31,303 bases of DNA from contig JADGJA010000194.1 in the NCBI GenBank assembly GCA_027596035.1, forward strand, positions 1-31,303, written 5' to 3'. This document shows positions 10,001-21,800 of this stretch, in pieces (position 1 is the stretch's first letter; the number at the start of each line of letters is the position of its first letter). Source of the stretch: Thoreauomyces humboldtii. Taxonomy: Eukaryota > Chytridiomycota > Chytridiomycetes > Spizellomycetales > Powellomycetaceae. The notes under the pieces are model-generated. The model searched no databases. It was not told where the DNA came from and was given only the letters and a program-made list of their open reading frames with translations. A program made the translations under genes and the position numbers.

Positions 10001-10180
10001 GTGCCGAGTCTCCAGGGTATGAGATCTTCTACAACATCTTCGTCGAGGATATCCTCCTTCAAGTACGCGAAGCCACTCAGAGCGGGTCATGTCGCGTGAG
10101 GGATTCTCCATGATGTTCATCGCGTCCCTCGGAGACCTTCGACGGCTACTTTCTCGGCGTCTTCAGAGTACGAGTTGATC

Positions 10181-11288
10181 TCAAGAACGCTTTCTGATCT
10201 TCTCGTCGTTTATGGCTTGTCTCTTCTGGATCTCCTTAGGGACCTCATCCTTCAAGCGCGGGGCTCGGCTTCCCGCTCGTGCGTCCCGAATATTCTGGTC
10301 CTGTCAGCCGCGCTCGAAACACCACTTGCGAGCCGGAGGAATCGGCGCTCCTGGTCGTGGAACGCGGGACACGGATCTCCGAGAAGTTCTGTCAGCTCGA
10401 TCGCGCTCTTAAGACTCTGCGGCCCGGCAATCAGACAGCGACCATGCACGCCGTGTGGCAAAGCAACGGGTTTTTCGTAGGCTTCCAGTATAAAGGAAAG
10501 CAAGACTCCGCGAGTACATGGTTTGGATGTGCTCAAAGCCTTACTCACAATGGATCGCAGGAATTCCCAATAAAGCACGACACTAGCTCGTTCGGGTTGA
10601 CGAGCTTGTCGTTATGGAAATAAAAAATCAGGGGAGATCTGCGAGGTCCCAACCACGCGTATCTTCCCTGGCGGATTTCTGCTCTCTTGTTTGCTACATC
10701 TTCGGTGGGGATATCCTCCCTCAAGTACGCGAAGCCGCTCAGGGCGTGCGATGTGGCGTGCCGGATCGAGACTTTCGACGGCTGCTTCTTCTGAGTCTTG
10801 AGAGGAGAAGGCGATCGCTGTCGGCGCTCTGGCGATCCTGAGCTGCTGCCAGCAGTGGTACTGGTGCTAGAGGTGCTGCTTGCTGTTGCCGTTGACGCGA
10901 CCGAGGTTGACGAAGGGGATTGTGCAGGAACCCCAAGATTGGAAACCAAGAAACCCCTCTTGACTGAACCTGCCTCCGCAGGCAGACACAAGCTCTCATC
11001 CTTGAGAACCCGAGACTCTTGAATAGATCTCGTATTTGGACATACCCGAGACTTTCCCTCACGAAAAACGATGTACAAGAGATCTCGATGCTGTACGCTT
11101 CTGGTGTGAATGTAACGAACCATATCAGACGATGTGACGCGCCTGTCCTTTCGGCTTCTTCCTGAACAGTCGGTGGTTCCACTAAACTTGTTGCTCCCAG
11201 TTTTCTCCATGGCTCCCCTGGAATCGCGCACCAACTCGATCCACTCTACGTGGCCGCTGACCTGCGACCGTCTAATTCCTCTAATCAT
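10181..11288 (-). pseudogene. Copy C of the SR-rich coiled-coil family, the most complete copy
   Basis: ATG at 11288. The first block (11288-10549) is open for 246 codons. It has a basic N-terminus, a Ser/Thr-rich linker (TSVASTATASSTSSTSTTAG), SPERRQRSPSPLKTQKKQ, the IRHATSHALSGFAYLREDI block and NPNELVSCFIGN, ending at a GTGAGTAAG donor (10548). Downstream, SAIELTELLGDPCPAFHDQ (about 10400-10340) resumes the family core, but the frame must shift to read the tail IRDARAGSRAPRLKDE and EKIRKRS, with a stop at 10181-10183. The acceptor site does not restore phase as far as I can tell. It may be a gene with an unrecognised intron or a recent pseudogene. It lies immediately upstream of copy B in the same orientation. 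No known domain is recognised. Confidence 0.55.
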
Positions 11289-11369
11289 CTCCTTCTCGTT
11301 CTACGCACATGATCAGCAACGTTGTCAAAATAAGAAAAGCAGAATACGGGATACGCGTGACCGGAGCGT

Positions 11370-12227
11370 CTAGATGTAATCGGGATCGTCCGAGCCCACA
11401 TCATCCTGCCGCACGTGGTGGAACGCGTTGTCGTAAGAAGCCTTCCAAGCGGGTCGTTCCTCGTCGAGAGGCAGAGCTTTGAACGCGCGAGCCGGATCCT
11501 CCTTCAGTGCCGCGTGGTATCGAGATATGCACCATGCGTAGCAGAGCTGACGTGGGGGAGAGCAGAGCGATGGAGAAGGAAGGGCGTCAGGGTGTTGCTT
11601 GACCGAATGTCAAGTGTTCGTGCGTGGAGCACTCACGTAGAGGACCGAGTATAGCAGATGACCGACCCCACCTGCCAAAGGGACGACCCAATCCTGGTCG
11701 CATCGTCGCCACGGCTGGTTGTGAGGGCCCTCATGGTGCGGTAGAGTGAGGAGCCAGAAGCAGGGTAGGGCAGACACGATGACCATGGGACAGCAGATCA
11801 GGGTCCAAACTTTTGTCCACTCGACGCCACGGACACTTCGCTGTTCGAGGGAAAGCAGTCAGCACATGCAAAGAGTGCCTTACCTCCGTGCTCCTCCAGG
11901 GATACGAAGAACGAACCGAGCGGACGGCGAGTTGTTGGAGGAGCATGGGCACTACCGACCCAATGAGCTCGGCCCACCAACGGCGATCAAAGATTGGCAA
12001 ATCAAAGGGCGCCTTAACGTAGAGATGCATGATGATGGTGGATGCCTGAGATGAGTGCAAGTGAAGGTGGACCGCTAGTCGGTGAGCTACGTCGAGGTGT
12101 GGTGGAGTCCATTTGGGACACCCACAATGAAGATTGTCTGCAAGACGAGGATCCGGCGACGGAGTGGAGATGCCGCGTTGAGGTCCTTGAGCTCCTCGAT
12201 GATGTACGCTACGACTGCATCCATCAT
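11370..12227 (-). CDS. Multi-pass membrane protein of unknown family
   Basis: Four exons (12227-12126, 12045-11884, 11840-11637, 11546-11370) join with all three junctions in phase 0 across introns of 80, 43 and 90 bp, giving 214 residues. Four hydrophobic segments are visible: about residues 26-44 (ILVLQTIFIASTIIMHLYV), 61-75, 98-120 (VWTLICCPMVIVSALPCFWL) and 140-165. The N-terminus is acidic/helical; the C-terminal 50 residues are charged and end in DDPDYI. The start is the ATG pair at 12227/12224 in context ATCACCATGATG; no in-frame upstream ATG was found. I do not recognise the family. It lies 666 bp downstream of the PARP gene on the same strand. The 43-bp intron is very short, but its removal is needed to keep the frame open. 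Confidence 0.65.
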
Positions 12228-12893
12228 GGTGATCGTGGGGCAGACACGTCGTAAGGTGTCGTACCGTGAGCCATCTCGAGGTGAGGTGAGGTATGCGTCG
12301 AGAGGTTCGCAGCACAGTGGCGCAGCTTCTCATGGCATGAAGGTCTTCTTCCCTTTCTCTGCTTTCGTAAGCCGGAATCTCCGACGCTTCTGTGCGACGT
12401 GAGGATGCCGCACAAGCCCCGCCGCTTGCATCTTGCAGTCAATCTGTTCAACTCCGACCCGATTACCTAATGCCGTCAGTTAACAAGGCGGTCACCCTGG
12501 GATTCGAACCACACCATCCAGTCCCCCGGTTTCGGTTTCGTTGGATCCTTGGACCGGAGGTGTACCGCGGCATTGGTCGGGATCATCCCCCGCCAACCAG
12601 GAGGAAACGTGGACGTTTTCGTAGGCATGGGGAATCGGCTGGAATGTAAGCCTGCTTGAGCGGATCGCGTAATCTCTTGTCCGCATCGTTCATCTGGCAC
12701 GGCAAGTAGAGACGACGTACTCGACGTCTCGTCTCATAACCTGTTTTGTGCTGCTGGTCAAGTCACCCCCCTCCCACACGCCTCAAACAACCAAACCGAA
12801 CCACATGAAATCGGTACATGTGTAAGATCAATCAAATGGTGGACTGCAAACAAAGGGAAAATGATGGTCCACGACAACAAAAAGGACAAAAGT
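12228..12893. other. Intergenic region between membrane-protein gene and PARP gene
   Basis: This holds the 3' flank of the PARP gene and the promoter of the membrane-protein gene. A 74-codon minus-strand frame (12700-12476, ending DWMVWFESQGDRLVN) looks faintly protein-like but has no domain or paralogue. A match to the tRNA B-box (GGTTCGAATCC, minus strand near 12500-12510) lacks stems. Confidence 0.5.
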
Positions 12894-15800
12894 CTAATCG
12901 TCATCGTCGGTCTCCTCAGACGTGTCATCTAGGGTCTCTACAGCCGGAAGAGTATACCAGATCGTCCAAGCGATGACTTTCGCGACCTGATGCTCCCCGA
13001 CCGTCGTGGCAGCTGAGACGTCCATGGCGTTCGGGTCCGTCGACGGGAGAGCAGCAAGGGTTACGGTGGCGTCCTCGCTAGGCTGGTCCGCGGTCGGTTC
13101 GGGCAGGTTGATGTGAGTGGAGAGGAGCAGACGCGAAGAGTCCAGTCCAGCTCGACCGTCGGTCGCCGCGCGTTCGGAGGTGCGGATCTCGAGTTTCTTG
13201 TCTTTTGCCAACCACCGGATCGTTGGGAAGTAGCGGTTCGGGACGGGGGATGCGGGCAACGAGGCGGTTGCCAGGCATGCATCTTGGGAGGTCAGAACGC
13301 TAAAACAAAGAAAAGCGGTCGGCTATCGGGCTCCTCATCGTGGCGATCGGAACGGGCACGGCTTCTCACCTCACGGTCTTCAGCGCGCCGTCAAGGCGAA
13401 CGCGAACATCTGTCGCAGCTCCCGCTTGGAGATGCAGCTCGACGGTACCCATCGACGGTTCGACGGCAAGCTCGATCGACCAGTTCTTGTGGACGTTCAA
13501 CTTTTTGTTGGCGACGACCGAACCTCCCGTCGGCAATCGGATGCCCTCGGCCTCGCAAACGGCTCCACCCGTGACATCCAAGCTCTGCTTCGCATAGGCA
13601 AAGACCAGGTTGTCACCAGGCTGACGAAGGTTCGGCGCGATGTGGTTGAACGTCCTGGCGTGGGCCGCGGTCTTTTGGTTCCGACACTCGCGACCGTACC
13701 AGCAGTTCGGACGGTCCCGGACGGCGACGGGAAGGTCGTTTCGGTGAGTTACCATGTAGGCGTAGAGAGCCTCGGAACAGACAATGTCGCTGCAAGTGTT
13801 GCAGATCTCGCTGTGCATTTGAAGCTCAGTCGCGCACACGAAGCGAGATTCTATCGCGGTGATGGACGATCGGGAGTGTCAGTAGACGTAGGACACGAAA
13901 AGGACCAGGTTTTCCCATAAGTCAAGGACGGAAATCGTACTCACCGTAAAGGTTCTCGCTCACATAGCGATCCACAAACTCCTTCCATATCCTTTCAACA
14001 GAGTCACCACGCGCATGGATCAACGCCGCGCAAGCCGCCTTCTCGAAGGCATTCTTACTCAAAGCCCCTTCAAAAACAACTCCAGCCGACTCATCCTCCG
14101 CAAACTTCTGGTCCCGATAGTCCGCTACTGTTTTCAAGAATCCATGCTTTTCGCACAGAATACAGGTACTGGCGTCCCGAACGAGAACGACGTAACGGAT
14201 GCGGACCTGAGCCGCATCGTAAACAATGTACTCGTCGTACCTCAGCGATCGCCTGATTGGATGTCCTGACGAGTCTTTGCGAAGGACATGCTCTTGGACG
14301 GGTCCTTGGGGAACGACGACGCCGTCCGGATATGACAGGGATCTGGAGGGTCCCGTCATGCCGAGACCAATGGTGCAGATGGATTCGCCGGGGGCCTTGT
14401 CCATGTTCTGCGACTGTTCCAGCTCGTTTGGTTTCTCCCCGACGGCCACGTCGCAGAGCAGGAGACATGAGTAACTGGGGAACTGCGCTGGGGAAACGGC
14501 GTAACTTATGCTCTTGGCAAACATGGAACCGAAGTACAGTCCGCGACCGAACATGGATCCGTTCGCAGCGCAAGGGGTGATACGCAAGCCCTGATGCAGG
14601 ATCCCCAGAAAATTGCTCGATCTGAAAGCCGGTCGGTTTAGCCCAGCGTCTTTCACAGGCTGCGAGCACCGCCACGTTAGAGCTACCTCGACCCATGCCA
14701 CAGCAACTTTGTCGGCTCCTTTTCGAAGGGTTGGAAACGTTCATGTTCGCCATCTTTCTTTACGGCGAAAAGATGCACAATCTCGTGTTTTGACGACTCG
14801 CGAGTATCGTGTAGATACTCCTCCACGATCTGGAATTCATCTCCCTCACGATCGTTGACATGTCGGAACTCGCAACGCACCGCGTCCACGAGGTAATCGG
14901 TGGGATGAACCGTGTCCTTTTTCGAGTGAGCCGCAAGGAGCAGCATGCTCGCCGAGTCGACGTACTGCAGGTCCGCGAGCTACAGAAGATATCGACCGAA
15001 GAGGGTTTAAGAGCACGCAGGTCAAAGTATGCGATGATAAGACGCGTACCCTTTGCATCTCCCTGGTTAGCTGAAACCGGTTGGTGATGGGTCGCAGGCC
15101 ACAGTGCCTATCACCCGTCGATGGCATGATGGAATAGTATTGGCTGCTGAGTTTGACGAGTGTCTCGTTCATGCTCTTCAAAGCCTTCACGTCGGGGATC
15201 GGAGCCAGATCGAGGACCCCCTTCTCCTCAAGGCGTTCCTTGATCTCCTTCAGGATTGCATTGGCTGCTTGTACGGTCTTGCGGTCTACGTTCCCGATCT
15301 CGAGGTCAAGGTGGGAGTCGTGCACAGCGGTTTCCAGAGCAGGGAGGTCCGAGACAAGCCGGAAGAAGTCGGTCACGGCCTGAGCCTGGACAGGGCGAGG
15401 GCTCCCGTCCTTCAAGTGGTTGAAGGCGGGAGTGGGCACCGGAACGTGATCTCTGATCTTCTTGGAAACGGACCAGTAGCGGCCGGGTTTTCTCTCGTAG
15501 CTCTCTGCCCCAGCTGGCGTGGGGTCCCAGACGTTCCCGGACTTGGTCTTAAAGATCTTGGTAAACTCCAGGATAGCTTCTTGGGCTGTGGGGAACGGCG
15601 TGCGTTGATGCATGCCGTCTTCGCCCAATCCTCCGAATCGCGTGAGCAGCACGTATGAGTTGCGCAGTCTATCGTGAGCCAGCTGCATCTTGTAAAACGA
15701 GTTGGACCCGTGATGACCACGACTGAGATCCGTCTTCGTCATCATCACGTCGTAGGGTGTATCATGCTCCTCGTCGAAGACGACTTCGGCGGTCAGGCTC

Positions 15801-18800
15801 GTAAGTCCGATGTAAGGGTCGAGCTTGCAGGCCGCGTGACGTTCCTGCTTCTCCAGTTCCGCAGGTGAGAGTCCGAGGTCCTTTGCCCGCTGCACTTGCA
15901 TGGCCGCTTCCTTGATTTTGGCGGCTGCCACGATGTCGCTTCGAGCCATATCAGCATCCGCTTCCACGTCCACTCTCATGATGGGAACCCTATCAACGTC
16001 CATGGAATTGCGACCCGCTTCCGGATTCTTCGCTACAGCATCCTTCGATCCCAGCTCTAGAAGCTTTTTGTACATGACTTTCGACTTGTGGGTATACGCG
16101 AGATCGATCGCTCGTAAGCCTTCAAAGGAATCATCAGTGAGACCGACCGCAAAATCTTCGAGACAAACAGGATAACAGACCTTTCTTATTCGCAACCTCA
16201 AGGTCCAGTCCCCGATCCACCGCAAGAGCCAGCATCGCCACGTTTTCGTAAAGTCCGATGGGTCGGGGCGCCACGATCAGGTGCGCAAGTGTCTGACCAT
16301 CCGAGTTTCTCGCGTTCAGGTAATCCAAGCTCAACGTCCTCGCATTGCTCAGGATCCGTTTCAAGCAATCTGTGCGATCCAAAATCGCACAGAGCATGAG
16401 CGAGGTGTTGTCGGACGGATCGTGACAGGTGGAGAGAACCGTAATATCTGCTCCTTTGAGAAGTACAGCCTGATAAACGCGAATATTTAGCACGAAGAGA
16501 AAGAGCAGGTCAACAAAGTATGACGACGGTGCATACATCGAGGAAGGTAGGGTCACACTGGAGGATAGCGTGGTCAACGACCGTCTGTCCAGACTCCTCG
16601 TCGATGCGGTTGACATCGACATTTACTTCGGCGAACCTTTCGACGCATTTAGCCCTTTCCTGGTGCGATCGACAACGGTACAAGGCCATTTGGAATGGCG
16701 TGCGGTGGTCTGTCGGGTGCGGGAGGTTCACGTTTCCTTTATATTTGATCAGAACCTAGGTGCAGTCATTGAGGACATCAAACGATCAGCCAACCAAAAC
16801 TCCGTTTGCGAGAAAACCTTAAAAGTCTTACATCAAAAGCCGGGTTCTTATCTTTGACAGTCTGCAATGGAGAAAATCCAGAATGTGGATGCAGGATGTT
16901 CGGATCCGCTCCCGCCTTGAGCAGCATCTCCAAAATGCCTTTGCCCTCTTTCGGCACATCGCACGTCAAGACGGCAAAGATCGGTGGAACGAGGTCGGTA
17001 TCTTTTTCCTCCTGGAAAGCGGGCAGGTTGAGATCGGCACCAGCTTCCAAAAGGGCCCGTATTTTTGCAGTGTCCTTTTTTTGCAGAGCGACGACGAGCG
17101 GCGTCCGTCTCAGACCGTCTGTTGTGACCTTGACGTCGTTGAGCGCGACTCCCTTTGCGATGAGACTCTACGAATCTCGCACTGGTCAGTGCCAATTTGT
17201 CCGATGCAGCAGCTTGTCATCACGTACCTGGAGGACACGAACGTCCGAGGCCATGGCCGCATAGTGGGCCAAGGTGGGCCCTTCGAACTCGGTCTCGGAA
17301 GGAAGCTGGAACGACTGCTCCAAGATCATTTGAATGACCTCCTTGTTTCCGTCGGCCATGGCATAACTCAATGCCGTGCGGCCGTGATTGTCCTTGACGA
17401 CCCATTCCTTGCCGTCCACGACCTGGACCAGGATCCTGACGATCTCTTCGTGTCCGTACATGGCAGCGTAGTGCAAGGCGGCGCGTCCTTGGGAATCGGT
17501 ACGGAGAGGATCCAGACCCAGGCTGCGTATGGCATCGTATATCTCGACGCTGTATTCTACCCATTCCTGCGCGTTGAGAGGTCGGTGGTCCACTATAACG
17601 TGAAGAAGGGTTTGACAGCTGCTGGAGGTGGTGGCAAGAAGCTCCTGTCGGGACGCGCGAGTGATGAGCAGGACAGCGAGATGGAATTTGCCTGATGTTC
17701 AACCATAGTTAGCGAAAATCTTAATTCTGCGCACGACCTTTCCAGGGGTTTTCCTCACCGGTAGTCAAAGCATCGCTGATAGCGTTAAGCACATCGACGC
17801 CCTTTTCCATGATCATGTAAGCCAAGGACATGAAACCCTTGCTCAAGGTATATCTGAACACGCTCGCCTCGACTCCCGAACTGGGAACAACGGACCCGTC
17901 CGTCCCGGCTCCCGTCTTCGCGAGCATGACGGCGAAGTCGATGTGCTCATGAAGCAGACCGACGTCGATCGGTCTGTTCGTGTCGCGATCGGGTCGGTCC
18001 ACAACGGCACCCTTGTTGATGAGATAGGAGCTGCTCGTGAACGCTCCCACGCGTCCAGCGTAGTGTAAGGGTGTTCGACCGAACCTAGGGAAGCACACGT
18101 AGCGCGAAGACAGCATGAGTCTCCAAAACACTGGATCGTCAGACCCTCACGAACACGAAGCTTTCTCACTTGTCAGGAAGGTCAGGTTGGATGTTTGGCA
18201 CGGACAGGAGATAGCTGACGATCTCGATCGGATCCGCCTTCGCATTGGAGACTCGCTTCTCCCACCGGTTCGTGAACCACTCCTTTCCGGAGTCGCCTCG
18301 AAACTCTACAGCCTCGTCCTCCTTCGCGTTCCTCCGCCTCGCTTCCGCCTTCTTCCTCTCAGGTGCCAGGATCCATCCCTCCTCGTCTCGGCCATCGACC
18401 AACAGACTCTCCGCTATCTTTTTAAGAGCCAAGATCGCCGCCTCTCGTTTCTTCTCGGCCGCGTTGAAAGACGCCTGGAGGTCGGCCTGGACCTCAGATA
18501 TGTGCATGGCGGGGATCTGTAAGATGTCGACAAAGGCGATGTGGAGGGGAGTTCGTCCTTGGACGTCCACCGCGTTGATGGGAGCGCCTGCCGCAAGCAA
18601 GAGTCGTTCGAGACGGAGGGAGGTGTTGACGGCCCCTTTTGAATCCTCGATCGCGAGGTGCAGCGGTGTTGATAGGTTCTTTTCGTGAAAACCAATACCG
18701 ATGAGTTCCGGAACACATCGCACAAACCCCGAAATCATCACAAGAAACAACGCATAGCCCGTACCTTATCTTTGACGTCCGTTCTAGCACCTGCATCCAG

Positions 18801-21800
18801 GAGCATCTTGACCATCTTCCAATCGTTCCTCTTGACTGCGACATGAAGAGCCCACCGTCCATCCCCGTCCCCAGTCATAACATTGACATCGGACCTCTTC
18901 TCACCGCGCAATAGAGCTTCGATCACGTCCCTCTGTCCATTCTGGACCGCCTTGACCAGCGGCGTCCCCTCGTCACCTTTCTCCCCGCTCCTCAACTCCC
19001 TGTCCGCACCGGCAGCCAACAACAACTCCACCACGTCCACGAATCCCTTTGCAGCCGCCAAGTGAAGCGCAGCCGACCCCGTCGAATCCCTATGATCCAC
19101 ATTGCAGTCCCGTCCGGTCTCGAGGATCGCCACCGCCGTCTCGCTGGTATCCCGTTCCAGGGCCAACAGGAGTGCCGTCTTCCTTCGCCAGGTGCTGGTG
19201 ACGACGGCGAGATCGGACGTTCGGACGTCGAGGATCAGACGGACGAGATCCATGTTCTTCGTCAGCACGGCTCTCATAACGACGGTTTCGTTCGTCTTCG
19301 CGTTTCGGACGTTGACGTCGGCTCCCAGGTCCAGGAGGATCCTGACGGCCGCCAGGTTCGATCTCCTCACGAATGCGTTCAGGGCGCGATCTCCTTGCTC
19401 CTCGACCATCGAGTCGACCCTTTGGAGAGGACAGGCCGTCAGGAACGCCTGCAGGAGACTGATCGATATCCGGGGTGGTCCCGTGTCGTTATCTGGGATC
19501 GTCTCGTCCTCCGCGGTTGGCCGCAAGGTCAGATGCGACAGCTGTTGGAGTGGCGACAGCCCATCGGGAATCGCCGGGATCGTGGGATCAACTTTCGCGT
19601 CCAGCAACAGCTTGATGCAAGCCTCCCAGCGAGTTCGGGGGGGTGTGAATTGCAGGGTGAAGGCGTTACATGTCTTTGGGAATGCAGCCGGTGGGAGTTC
19701 GAGGGCAAGGTGAAGTGGCGTTGTGGAAACCCTCGATTCCGGCGTCGACGTCGACCCGCATCCCTTGTCCAAAAGAAATTTCAAAAGGGTGGGATCCTGC
19801 CATTTCGCAGCGTAATGTAGTGCACTCCATCCGGTATGGACAGGTTGGTCGTCGCCAGGTTTGTAACCGTCAGGCAACGTAACCTTTCCCGAGACGTCGG
19901 CACCGAAATCGTTCACGAGGATGTTGACGAAGGCAATCTGCGCGAAATACATTTAGAGCGTCAAAACAGCGGGCTCGTCAGTCTCCGACCCCTGAAGCTG
20001 ATAGCCAAAGAAAGCAACGCCCATCGCTTCACTCACCGTCGCATCCCAAGTGAGGTCCATCTCGACAATCTTCGTCCCGCTGACCGTGGAGTTCCCAAAA
20101 GTGCCACCCCCGGTTCCAAACACATGCGTACTCGCTGAGAGGAAGGTATCCCTCTCCTGGATCTGCCTCTCACCCGCCTTTTTGACGACACCGACCACGC
20201 CCCTGAAGCCTTGATCGTCCGGTTCCTCCACGACCTCCTTCAACTCATCCTTATCGGCATCCTTCAAGATCTCGCACATCTTCCAGATCTCCGCCAGTTT
20301 CGGTTCCGCCTTGGTTCTCAGACGCTCTCGGGTGGGATGGTCGCCGTGGGCTCGAAGGTCGCGGCTCCAGTTGGGCACGACGCAGGATGATTCGATCTCG
20401 GCGATCTCGGTGGAGAGGATCGAGACGACGTTGGAGCCCTTCAGACTGGCTTTGCGGCTCATGAGGGCGACGGCTTGGACAAAGTTCTTCTTGGCGAGGG
20501 CGATCTGGAGCGGGGTTTCCTCGGATTTGGTCTTTGCGTTCAGATCCGAGCCTGTGATAAGAACGATGTGGAAACGTCATCGAGAAATCAGTGATGAAAC
20601 CGAGGGGTTTAACATTGAGGACGCACAAGCTTACCAGCATCCATTAGAAGGTTCCCCAGCTCCCTCCAAGCCGCTTCGATCTCTCGCTTGCGCTCCTCTT
20701 CAGAACGTGGCACGCCCTGTTCGACCCCTTGCTGCGCGATCAGGTCCGTGGTAGCCCACCTATGCAACGCCGTGCGACCTTCCTGATCCTTGATCCCCGG
20801 ATCCGCACCTCGGGTCAAGAGGGCCCTCGCCTTGTTCAACATCCTCTCGCTTTCGTTCGGTGTCTGGGGACACGTCGTGGTGAGATTGTGGAGCATGGTC
20901 GCGCCCTGGGGATCCAAGGTGTTGACGTCGACCTCCGGGACGGCTAGGAGCTGGTCCACGGAATGTCCCTTCAGGTCCGTTATGGAGATGGGGGTGGACT
21001 GCCAACAATTTCGGGCGTTTGGGTCGGCTCCGAGTACAAGGAGGAGGTGGACGAGCGAGCGCCATCCGAAGGCGGCAGCGTAGTGGAGAGCGGTATTGTT
21101 GGAAGTGTCGGATGCTTCTAAGTTGGAGCCGAGGAGAAGGAGGTGCTTGCAGACCTCAAAGTGCCCTGCATGGATCGGAAATGGTGTGCAAGCAGTGGGA
21201 TGAGTGACTATGGAGATGATCGTTACTAGGTTTCGTCTTTACCATTCTTGGCAGCATGGATCAGCGGCACCCTTCCGAACCTATCTCTAGGCTGCAACTC
21301 GGCCTTCTTTTCCAAAAGGAAAGCCACGACGTCCAAGTGTCCTCTCATGGCCGCAAGATGCAAGGGAGCAAACTTTGTCTTCGTAGCAGGGGCATCGATG
21401 GCCGCGCCGGCCAAGACCAGGACGCGGACGGCCTCGAGATGACCATGAAACGCCGCAAAGTGCAGAGCGCGACTCTTGTCCTTCAACATGGTGTGATCCG
21501 GATCCATCCCGTTCGCTTTCAGGAGGACCTCCAGGTTCCTCGCTCGTCCGTACCTCGCGGCGAGGAGGAGCGGGGTGTGCCGAAGCTTGTCTTCCTTCGA
21601 GCAATCCATCCCCCGGGCGAGGAGGAACTCGAGACCATCGGGCTCGCTGCATGCGGCGGCGAAGTGGAGGACGGTTCGACCGCGTTCGTCGGGTTCGGTG
21701 GCTTCCGACGGGTCAAGTTTCTCGATGAGCTCTTGGAGGAACGTCGGGGATGGGTTGATGGCTGCCAATCTTGATGAGGCAGGTGGGAGGTCAGAATAAA

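Larger units (their letters stand above)
8386..10175 (-). pseudogene. Copy B of the SR-rich coiled-coil family, 5'-truncated with a duplicated tail
   Basis: Minus strand. It starts abruptly next to the end of copy C with KTPRK-PSKVS (about 10170-10130), lacking the N-terminal part. ALSGFAYLKEDILDEDVVED (10090-10030) and LDLADLLWFLIR (about 9870) follow, but in frames broken by a TGA in the former block and a shift before the ELVSCFVGPNAYN block. After a conserved GTGAGT site (about 9770), a 389-codon frame (9555-8386) is intact. It carries IELTELLGDP, a coiled coil (VVKANLAKE, DLAKIEKLKARKDKR) and an SR-rich tract (RSRSRGRSPS), all duplicated in tandem, then a proline/serine-rich C-terminus. 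SR tracts occur in RNA-associated proteins, but no domain proves that here. Confidence 0.6.

Noticed and set aside
12480..12560. Possible tRNA on the minus strand (GGTTCGAATCC matches the B-box consensus)
   Set aside because: The T-stem does not pair, no A-box or acceptor-stem partner lies at the right distance, and no cloverleaf can be drawn.
13426..13920. 164-codon plus-strand frame opposite the PBZ exon
   Set aside because: The minus strand encodes the PBZ motif and phase-consistent splice sites; the plus frame is antisense.
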